Assembly (NCBI GenBank): GCA_021819435.1
Contig: JAKARB010000004.1
Location: forward strand, 62,001 to 126,000
DNA: 64,000 nt
Source of the DNA: Pseudomonadota bacterium
GTDB lineage: Bacteria; Pseudomonadota; Gammaproteobacteria; Burkholderiales; Burkholderiaceae_C
Direction of reading: 5' to 3'
Part shown: one piece after another, positions 57,733 to 64,000 of the stretch
Numbering within the stretch: the first letter of the stretch is position 1
Layout: the number at the start of each line of letters is the position of its first letter
The notes under the pieces: generated by a model
Told to the model about the DNA's origin: nothing
Database searches by the model: none
What the model saw: only the letters and a program-made list of their open reading frames with translations
Translations under genes and position numbers: made by a program

Positions 57733-59652
57733 TCAGCTGCGTGCAAGTGCGCGTTCGATGAACTGCTTCGGCACGGTGGGACGAGGCACGCGCACGTCGA
57801 ACCAGGCACGCACGTCCTGTTCGAGCAGGAAGCCGTGCATGAAGTTGTAGATCGCCTTCTTGAGGGCCAGGCCCAGGCGGTCATGGTCGACGCCGGTGGG
57901 GTCGACGAAGCCCACGTCGTTGCGCGCAAAGGCGCCCTCGGGCAGCGGCACAAGCTCGATGCCGTATTCGGCCGGGTTCAAGCCCACCGGTGAATGCACC
58001 GTGCACGCAAAGCGGTGGAAGAAGCCCGAGTGGATGCAACCTTGCTCGAAGAGCTGGCGCACGTACTCCAGCGCGTCGACCGTGTCCTGCACGGTCTGCG
58101 TCGGGAAGCCATACATCAGGTAGGCGTGCACCATGATGCCGGCGTCAGCGAAGGCCCGCGTCACGCGCGCGACCTGCTCCACCGAGACGCCCTTTTTCAT
58201 CAGTTGCAGCAGGCGGTCGGAGGCCACTTCCAGGCCACCGGAGATGGCGATGCAGCCACTGTCGGCGAGCAGTTCGCAGAGCTCTGGCGTGAAGGTTTTT
58301 TCGAAGCGAACATTGCCCCACCAGCTGATCTGCACACCACGGCGCAGCAGCTCTTCGGCCAGGGCGCGCAGCACCTTCGGGGGCGCGGCTTCGTCGACGA
58401 AGTGAAAGCCCGTCTGGCCGGTTTCGGCGACGATGGCCTCGATGCGGTCGACCAGCACGCTGGCCGACGCGGCCTCGTAGCGCGAGATGTAGTCGAGGCT
58501 GACATCGCAGAAGCTGCACTTCTTCCAGTAGCAACCGTGGGCCACCGTGAGCTTGTTCCAACGCCCGTCGGACCACAGCCGGTTCATGGGGTTGAGCATG
58601 TCCAGCAGCGACAGGTAGCTGTTGAGCGGCAGGCCTTCCCAGGTGGGCGTGCCGACTTCGTTGAAGGGCACGTCGGGCTCCTGCCATTTCATGAACTTCA
58701 CCGCGCCCATGTCGTCGCGCACAAAGGTGCGCACCAGGCGCTCGCGGCTGCGTCGGCCTTGCACGTGTTCGAGCAGCGCCAACAGGGGCCGCTCGCCCGC
58801 ATCGAGCGTGACGAAGTCGAAGAAATCGAAGACGCTGGGCTCGGCCAGGTCACGCAGCTCGGTGTTGACGAAGCCGCCGCCCAGCACGGTGACCACGTCC
58901 GGGCGATGCGCCTTGATGGCTTGGGCGATGCGGAAGGCCGCGTACACGTTGCCGGGAAACGGCGCGGACAGCAGCACCACCTTCGGCTGGTGGCGCTCCA
59001 GCGCCTGCAAGGTCAGCTCGGCAAGGGTTTCGTCGACCAGGTTGTGCGGCGCCGCCAAGGCCTGGGCCAGCGGCTCGAAGCTGGGCTGGCTCATGGCCAG
59101 TTGCTCGGCGTAGCGCACGAACTCGAAGCGCGGGTCGATGGCATCGCGCAGCACGTCGGCGAGGTCGTTGAGGTAGAGCGTGGCGATGTGGCGAGCGCGG
59201 TCTTGCAGGCCCAGGGCGCCGAAAGCCCAGGCGAGTGGATCGCCGCCGTCGTCATCGGCGAGCGCGCCCGCGTAGGCCTCCAGCGAGTTGAAGCGCGGGC
59301 CTTCCGGCAGGAAGCCTCGGCCGGCGATGCGGTGAGCCAGCGTGGCATCGCGCCCTTGCAGGAAGGCGATGACGCGATCGATGGTGGCGAGGTAGGCATC
59401 GGCCTGCTCGGCGAACGATCGCACAGGCGCACTCCACTCGCGCCGAGGCATGTTCTCGACCACGGCCTTCACTCGCGATAGCCCTTCGCGCGAGAGCAGG
59501 CGCAGCACGAGGCCCAGTGCCAGGTCTTCTTGCCCCGCCTCCACGCCTCGCGACCGCAAAAAACCCGTTAGGTAGGCGGTGGATGGATAAGGCGTGTTGA
59601 GCTGCGTCATCGGCGGGATGAGCGACAGCACGCGGACGGATTCGTGCGGCAT
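57733..59652 (-). CDS. B12-binding radical SAM protein
   Basis: 639-residue enzyme. An N-terminal cobalamin-binding-like half (KVVLLSAPFPGNVYAAFRIAQAIKAHRPDVVTVLGGGFVNT near 224-264) is followed by a radical SAM barrel whose [4Fe-4S] cysteines are C374, C379 and C382 in HGCYWKKCSFCD, i.e. CX4CX2C rather than the usual CX3CX2C. The order SGGLEVASDRLLQLM and AYLMYGFPTQTVQDTVDAL is typical of the class. Members methylate or otherwise modify unactivated carbons. The reaction here is unknown and neighbours give no hint. Confidence 0.88.
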   Translation of the reverse strand: MPHESVRVLSLIPPMTQLNTPYPSTAYLTGFLRSRGVEAGQEDLALGLVLRLLSREGLSRVKAVVENMPRREWSAPVRSFAEQADAYLATIDRVIAFLQGRDATLAHRIAGRGFLPEGPRFNSLEAYAGALADDDGGDPLAWAFGALGLQDRARHIATLYLNDLADVLRDAIDPRFEFVRYAEQLAMSQPSFEPLAQALAAPHNLVDETLAELTLQALERHQPKVVLLSAPFPGNVYAAFRIAQAIKAHRPDVVTVLGGGFVNTELRDLAEPSVFDFFDFVTLDAGERPLLALLEHVQGRRSRERLVRTFVRDDMGAVKFMKWQEPDVPFNEVGTPTWEGLPLNSYLSLLDMLNPMNRLWSDGRWNKLTVAHGCYWKKCSFCDVSLDYISRYEAASASVLVDRIEAIVAETGQTGFHFVDEAAPPKVLRALAEELLRRGVQISWWGNVRFEKTFTPELCELLADSGCIAISGGLEVASDRLLQLMKKGVSVEQVARVTRAFADAGIMVHAYLMYGFPTQTVQDTVDALEYVRQLFEQGCIHSGFFHRFACTVHSPVGLNPAEYGIELVPLPEGAFARNDVGFVDPTGVDHDRLGLALKKAIYNFMHGFLLEQDVRAWFDVRVPRPTVPKQFIERALARS

Positions 59653-59910
59653 GCAGGTGGGACGAGGCTGGAGAGGGTGCCGGCGGTGGCACGTGGGATG
59701 GCGCTTGGCGTGGCGCTTGGGGTGACGTGATTGTGCCAGCCGGGGCCGCGCGCCCGCCTTGTTCGAAAGCGGCGAGCCAACCGCGTGAATCCATCACGCA
59801 GTGGGCTGAAATGACCGCCTTCGCCCCCCGTTGGAGGGGGGAAGCACCGCCCACAAGCGCAGACCGAACCCCTAGCATCGAAACCGTTGTACATGCTGTA
59901 AGAGGGCACC

Positions 59911-60570
59911 ATGAAACCCATCCGACTCGCCACCCTGTCTGTCCTGCTGCTTGCAGCCTTCACCGCCCGCGCTGAATCGCTGGTCGTCAATGGCTCGCTC
60001 AACGGCGGCATCGCCAACATGGACGTGCCAACCGGCTGGACGGTGCTGGAAGGCACGCCCGACACGATGGACCTGACGAGCAACGTCGGCGTGTCGGGCT
60101 GGCATTCCTTCAGCATGGCGCCCACGGCATCGCCGGATGGCGGCACCTGGGTCGGCATCGGCATCAACGGCAGCTACGTCGAGCGCTTCGGCCAGACCCT
60201 CAGCGGCCTGAACGTTGGCCAGACCTACACCGTGAGCTGGCAGGCCGCCAACTTCGGCATCAACAACCATGACAACTCTTACCTGGGCAGCAATGCCATC
60301 GGCGTGATGCTCGATGGCGCCAGCATCGGCCACGGAGCCACACTGAGCCTGTCTTCGAGCTGGCACACGGAGTCGCTGACCTTCGTTGCGACATCGGCCT
60401 CGCAGATGCTTTCGTTCCGCCTGGCCAATGCAGAAAAGGCTTACCTCGGCATCGACGGCATCTCGGTGAAGCTGGGTGGCGTGGCGCCGGCTGTTCCGGA
60501 ACCATCGACCTGGGCGCTGATGGCCATGGGCTTGGTGGCAGCGGGCACGCTGCGCCGTCGCCAGGGCTGA
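59911..60570 (+). CDS. Secreted PEP-CTERM protein
   Basis: Exported protein of 219 residues. A signal peptide ends near ARA (about 21). The mature domain (SLVVNGSLNGGIANMDVPTGWTV) resembles beta-sandwich galactose-binding/DUF642-type secreted domains. The C-terminus is a classic sorting signal: VPEPSTWAL, the helix MAMGLVAAGTL and the tail RRRQG. It should be processed by an exosortase; the only one in the window is 40 kb away. An AAGAGGG ribosome site precedes ATG. Function unknown. Confidence 0.88.
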   Translation: MKPIRLATLSVLLLAAFTARAESLVVNGSLNGGIANMDVPTGWTVLEGTPDTMDLTSNVGVSGWHSFSMAPTASPDGGTWVGIGINGSYVERFGQTLSGLNVGQTYTVSWQAANFGINNHDNSYLGSNAIGVMLDGASIGHGATLSLSSSWHTESLTFVATSASQMLSFRLANAEKAYLGIDGISVKLGGVAPAVPEPSTWALMAMGLVAAGTLRRRQG

Positions 60571-60602
60571 GCGCCCTCGCCTCGCCGTTTCCCGGTTTCA
60601 TC

Positions 60603-60630
60603 AGGGCCCTGTTCAGGGCCCTTTCAATTT
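60603..60630 (+). terminator. Terminator of the second PEP-CTERM gene
   Basis: AGGGCCCT and AGGGCCCT (self-complementary arms) pair around GTTC, followed by TTCAATTT. The arm overlaps the last codons of the opposing prpR gene. Confidence 0.7.
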
Positions 60631-62649
60631 GCGCCACAAGGTCGTGCGGCTGATGCCCAGCCGGCGGGCGGCCTCGGCGCGATCGCCATCGCAGGCGGCA
60701 AGCATCGCTTCGATGCGACGCTTCTCGTCTTGCGTGACGCCCCAGTTCAAGCGCTGCGGATCAGCCGCCTGGCTGGCAACTTCGGCGGGAAACACCTCGG
60801 GCGCCAGGCCGTGCAACAGCTTGTCGGCCTGTTCGGTGGTGTGCAGCACGGCCAGGTCTTCATCGCTCACGCACGCCAGCAGGCGCTCGATCACGTTGTC
60901 GAGTTCGCGCACGTTGCCAGGCCAGGTGTGGTGCGGCGCATGCCGCAGCAAGGCCGCAAGCAAGGGCGAGAAGGCTTGAGCGCGATGCAGCCACGCTGAA
61001 CGATGGGCGGCCCCAGCGGCAGCACTCAAGCGAGCGAGATGCCTTTGCATCAGCGCCTGCGCGATGTCGGGCAGGTCTTCGAGCCGCTCGCGCAAGGCAG
61101 GCACCTCGATGCGCAGGATGTTGAGTCGGTAGTAAAGATCAAGCCGGAAGACGCCTTGCTCGACACGCGCGGCCAGGTCGCGGTGCGTGGCGGCGATCAC
61201 CCTCACCTGCACCGGAACGGGCTCGGTCGCACCCACGCGCAGCACCTCGCGCTCTTGCAGCACACGCAGCAGGCGAGTCTGCAAGGGCAGCGGCATTTCG
61301 CCGATCTCGTCGAGGAAGATGGTGCCACGGTGCGCCGCCTCGAACAGGCCCACCTTGCCACCCCGGCGCGCACCGGTGAAGGCGCCTTCTTCGTAACCGA
61401 ACAGCTCGCTCTCCAGCAGGGTCTCGCTCATGGCCGCGCAGTTGACTGCCACGAAAGGCATGTCGCGGCGCTCGCTGGCGCGGTGGATGCCCTGCGCGAC
61501 GAGCTCCTTGCCAGTGCCGCTTTCGCCCAGCAGCAGCACGGTGGCAGGGCTTCGCGCGCAACGCTCGGCCAGCACCTGCACGCGCCGGGCCGCCTCGCTT
61601 CGCCCAACGAAGCCCGCCAGCTCGTAGCGTGAGCGCGCCGCCTGATGCGGCTGGATGCGTGCGCGAATGTGGCGATCAACCCGCTGGATGGAGATCGGGT
61701 CCTGCGCGGTGAGCACCGCGCCAGTGAGCACGCCCTGCTCGACGATGGGCTGGCGGCTGACGATCAAGGCCTTGCCCTTGACACGCTCGATGGACTCCAG
61801 CTCCGGCTGGCCCAGCTGCAAGGTGGCTTGCAGGCTGAGCTCCGGGCAGACGCGCCCGAGCACCTGCCCCAGCCATTCGGTGGGCGCCACGCCCAGCCAC
61901 TGCGCCATGCGCGGGTTGAGGGTGAGGATGCGTTCGTCGCGGTCCACCGCGATCACACCGTCGCTGACCTGCGCCAGGATGGTGTTGAGCCGCTCGCGCT
62001 TGGCCTGCTCGATGCGCGCCGCACGCGCCACATCGACGGCATCTTCAAGCGCCGCACGCACCGCATCCATCGAGTAAAGGAACAAGCCCGGCAGGCCAAG
62101 TTGCTCGGCCACATCCACGGCCACGCCGCTGCCCACCACCACGCCCACGCCGGCTTGCTGCAACTCGCGCACGCAGGCGCGGGCTTCGTCTTCGGTGCGG
62201 TAGCTGCGCTGCGCCACGTCGAAGTCGAACAGGCGGTCGAAGCGGCTGAGGTCTGGCGCCATGCCTTCGTAGGTGACCAGGCCGATGCGGTCGGCGAGGC
62301 GGCGCGCCTGCGACAGCGCCTGCATCAGATCGAACCCGCCCACCTTGACCAGCACAACGGGCACATCCAGGTGCTGGCGCAGGTAACCGCCGTTGGAGCC
62401 AGCAGCCACCACCACGTCGACGGGTTGCTGCGCCTGCAAGGCTTTGACGCGCGCCACCGCCTGCTCGAAGCCCACGTCCAGCACGTCCACGCCAGCGCGA
62501 TCGGCCACGTCGGGCGCCAACTCCTGCAGCATCTTGTTGATGCGGCGATAGCCCACGGCGACGATGCGCGGCGGGGCGCTGGGCTGGGTCGGGCGCCAGG
62601 CAGGCAACGGCGTGATCAGGTCATCCGCAGGGTCAGGTGGCGAGGGCAT
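60613..62649 (-). CDS. prpR: Sigma54-dependent activator of propionate catabolism
   Basis: NtrC-type activator of 678 residues that turns on the methylcitrate cycle. Order: PrpR N-terminal sensor domain (about 27-200), a PAS-like domain ([17 protein letters not shown]), AAA+ core with Walker [15 protein letters not shown] and the sigma54 contact loop GAFTGA, and a Fis-type helix-turn-helix at the end ([21 protein letters not shown]). It sits divergently from prpB, with repeats resembling its binding sites in between. By family knowledge the effector is 2-methylcitrate. Confidence 0.95.
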   Translation of the reverse strand: MPSPPDPADDLITPLPAWRPTQPSAPPRIVAVGYRRINKMLQELAPDVADRAGVDVLDVGFEQAVARVKALQAQQPVDVVVAAGSNGGYLRQHLDVPVVLVKVGGFDLMQALSQARRLADRIGLVTYEGMAPDLSRFDRLFDFDVAQRSYRTEDEARACVRELQQAGVGVVVGSGVAVDVAEQLGLPGLFLYSMDAVRAALEDAVDVARAARIEQAKRERLNTILAQVSDGVIAVDRDERILTLNPRMAQWLGVAPTEWLGQVLGRVCPELSLQATLQLGQPELESIERVKGKALIVSRQPIVEQGVLTGAVLTAQDPISIQRVDRHIRARIQPHQAARSRYELAGFVGRSEAARRVQVLAERCARSPATVLLLGESGTGKELVAQGIHRASERRDMPFVAVNCAAMSETLLESELFGYEEGAFTGARRGGKVGLFEAAHRGTIFLDEIGEMPLPLQTRLLRVLQEREVLRVGATEPVPVQVRVIAATHRDLAARVEQGVFRLDLYYRLNILRIEVPALRERLEDLPDIAQALMQRHLARLSAAAGAAHRSAWLHRAQAFSPLLAALLRHAPHHTWPGNVRELDNVIERLLACVSDEDLAVLHTTEQADKLLHGLAPEVFPAEVASQAADPQRLNWGVTQDEKRRIEAMLAACDGDRAEAARRLGISRTTLWRKLKGP

Positions 62650-62706
62650 GGATGGATGGGACGAACGTGGATGGGCACCGCCATGGGGAGCGGCCGTTGC
62701 ACCATT

Positions 62707-62743
62707 GTTTCACGTTTCACGAAATAAGTTTCATTGATGAAAC
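62707..62743. promoter_or_regulatory. Putative PrpR upstream activating sites
   Basis: GTTTCAC occurs twice in tandem (62707-62713 and 62714-62720), overlapping the inverted repeat TTTCACGAAA (62715-62724), and is followed by the perfect dyad GTTTCAT-TG-ATGAAAC (62728-62743). It lies 110-146 bases upstream of the -24 box, a typical enhancer distance. Confidence 0.7.
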
Positions 62744-62852
62744 ACGACCTCCACTTTGTCGCGCCACCCAGAATGCCTCAGCGCCCCTGGTGCTCAATCA
62801 AATCAAGGACTTACCCCAAGTGCGCACCGTCCGCGTCTCGCCATGATCGCCC

Positions 62853-62867
62853 TGGCACACGCGTTGC
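62853..62867 (+). promoter_or_regulatory. Sigma54 (-24/-12) promoter of prpB
   Basis: TGGCAC-ACGCG-TTGC matches the -24/-12 consensus in every key position, with GG and GC exactly 10 bases apart. Transcription would begin near 62879, about 55 bases before prpB. Confidence 0.85.
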
Positions 62868-62933
62868 GCAGTCGGTGTGAACCACCTCGAGCCGGCAGGC
62901 CCCAAAGCCCCGGCCACACTCACGGAGATCCAC

Positions 62934-63818
62934 ATGGCTCAACTCTCTGCCGGCGCCCGTTTCCGCCAGGCCCTGAAGGAAGAAGCGCCCCTGCAAGTCA
63001 TGGGCACCATCAACGCGAACCACGCGCTGCTGGCCCAGCGCGCAGGCTTCAAGGCCATCTACCTCTCGGGTGGCGGCGTGGCTGCGGGCTCGCTGGGCCT
63101 GCCGGACCTGGGCATCAGCGGCCTGGAAGACGTGCTCATCGACGTGCGCCGCATCACCGATGTGTGCGACACCCCGCTGCTGGTCGACATCGACACCGGC
63201 TTCGGCCCCAGCGCCTTCAACATCGAGCGCACGGTCAAGAGCCTGATCAAGGCCGGCGCCGCCGCCTGCCACATCGAGGACCAGGTCGGCGCCAAGCGCT
63301 GCGGCCACCGCCCCGGCAAAGAAATCGTCACCACCGAAGAGATGGTCGACCGCGTCAAGGCCGCAGCCGACGCCAAGACGGACAAGGACTTCTTCCTGAT
63401 CGCCCGCACGGACGCCATCCAGGTGCACGGCGTGGACGCCGCCATCGAGCGCGCGATCAAATGCGTCGAGGCCGGTGCCGACGGCATCTTCGCCGAAGCC
63501 GCCTACGACCTCGATACCTACAAGAAGTTCGTTGACGCCGTGAAGGTGCCCGTGCTGGCCAACATCACCGAGTTCGGCAAGACGCCACTGTTCAGCGTCG
63601 ACGACCTGCGTCCCACCGGCGTGGGCATGGTGCTCTACCCGCTGTCGGCCTTCCGGGCCATGAACAAGGCCGCCGAAGCTGTCTACACTGCCATCCGACG
63701 CGACGGCCATCAGCGCAACGTGGTCGACATCATGCAGACCCGCGAAGAGCTGTACGACCGCATCGGCTACCACGCCTTCGAGGGCAAGCTCGACGCGCTG
63801 TTCGCCGCCAAAAAGTGA
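62934..63818 (+). CDS. prpB: 2-methylisocitrate lyase
   Basis: Cleaves 2-methylisocitrate to pyruvate and succinate in the methylcitrate cycle. 294 residues. The KRCGH catalytic loop ([15 protein letters not shown]) and metal-binding VDIDTGFG are present. ATG 62934 has an ACGGAGATC site and begins the family sequence; an in-frame ATG at 62877 lies at the predicted transcription start and was rejected. prpC follows after 39 bases. Confidence 0.96.
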   Translation: MAQLSAGARFRQALKEEAPLQVMGTINANHALLAQRAGFKAIYLSGGGVAAGSLGLPDLGISGLEDVLIDVRRITDVCDTPLLVDIDTGFGPSAFNIERTVKSLIKAGAAACHIEDQVGAKRCGHRPGKEIVTTEEMVDRVKAAADAKTDKDFFLIARTDAIQVHGVDAAIERAIKCVEAGADGIFAEAAYDLDTYKKFVDAVKVPVLANITEFGKTPLFSVDDLRPTGVGMVLYPLSAFRAMNKAAEAVYTAIRRDGHQRNVVDIMQTREELYDRIGYHAFEGKLDALFAAKK

Positions 63819-63857
63819 TCCTTTCATCCCCACTGCCTTCATTTGGAGAGACGCACC

Positions 63858-64000
63858 ATGAGCGCCACCCCTGAGACCACCACGCCCGGTTTCAAGCCCA
63901 AGAAGTCGGTCGCCCTGTCGGGCACCGCCGCCGGCAACACCGCCCTGTGCACCGTGGGCCGCACTGGCAATGACCTGGCCTACCGCGGCTACGACATCCT
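63858..64000 (+). CDS. prpC: 2-methylcitrate synthase (3' end outside window)
   Basis: Only the first 47 codons are here: MSATPETTTPGFKPKKSVALSG, then NTALCTVGRTGNDLAYRGYDIL, which matches the N-terminus of PrpC (citrate-synthase family). The product makes 2-methylcitrate from propionyl-CoA and oxaloacetate. A GGAGAG site precedes ATG. Position after prpB supports it. Confidence 0.93.
   Translation, partial: MSATPETTTPGFKPKKSVALSGTAAGNTALCTVGRTGNDLAYRGYDI

Noticed and set aside
59680..59705. TGGCAC-like sequence as a sigma54 promoter for the second PEP-CTERM gene
   Set aside because: The GG-GC distance is one base too long and TTGC is missing; it is also about 200 bases from the gene.

Overview
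The window is chromosomal DNA from a GC-rich betaproteobacterium of the order Burkholderiales, probably of the Leptothrix/Ideonella/Aquabacterium/Rubrivivax kind; this is inferred from gene order and protein wording, not from a database search. Signs are the run leuC-leuD-leuB-asd-fimV-truA-trpF-trpB-trpA-accD-folC-SPOR-cvpA-purF-metZ, the mdh/gntR/sdhCDAB-sdhE-gltA block, an exosortase with PEP-CTERM proteins, and a methylcitrate locus headed by a sigma54 activator. The density is about one gene per kilobase with almost no non-coding DNA. Most long opposite-strand frames are GC-driven shadows.

Layout. 1-3.8 kb: the end of a NitT/TauT-type ABC importer with its ATPase and a porin. 3.86-5.04 kb: a decayed mobile element, holding a broken hicA, an intact hicB, an integrase fragment, a cluster of GTTGGTA repeats and the tRNA-Thr(CGU) that was probably the insertion site. 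5.3-12.1 kb: a secreted DUF6748-like protein, fbp, pepN, prfB (with its programmed frameshift) and an alpha/beta hydrolase. 12.3-18.1 kb: a PAS/GAF/GGDEF/EAL protein, a thioesterase, a two-gene chromate transporter and a small acetyltransferase. 18.1-24.3 kb: surface genes (exosortase-EpsI fusion, EpsD, a PEP-CTERM protein, Kdo transferase, phosphomannomutase). 24.4-26.3 kb: an EamA exporter, a MaoC protein and a Cys-rich copper-storage-like protein.

26.4-27.3 kb: six tRNA genes, a tandem duplication of Ala(GGC)-Glu(UUC)-Asp(GUC), downstream of gltX. 27.3-47.2 kb: a long minus-strand block for leucine, aspartate-family and tryptophan synthesis, fatty acid and folate synthesis, cell-pole/twitching and division proteins and purine synthesis, with a 42-residue entericidin-like lipoprotein gene hidden between leuC and leuD. 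47.3-54.8 kb: citrate synthase, succinate dehydrogenase with SdhE, a GntR/UTRA regulator, and divergent malate dehydrogenase with a perfect palindrome at its promoter. 54.9-60.6 kb: a chemoreceptor, a CitE-like lyase, a B12-binding radical SAM protein and a second PEP-CTERM protein. 60.6-64 kb: prpR facing away from prpB and prpC, with upstream activator repeats and an excellent -24/-12 promoter.

No wholly new system is evident. The best unexplained signals are the duplicated tRNA cassette with a covarying GNRA hairpin in its spacer, the remnant element at tRNA-Thr, the exosortase fusion with a non-standard sorting signal beside it, the lipoprotein gene inside leuCD, and several operator-like dyads. 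There is no CRISPR array, rRNA or intact insertion sequence.
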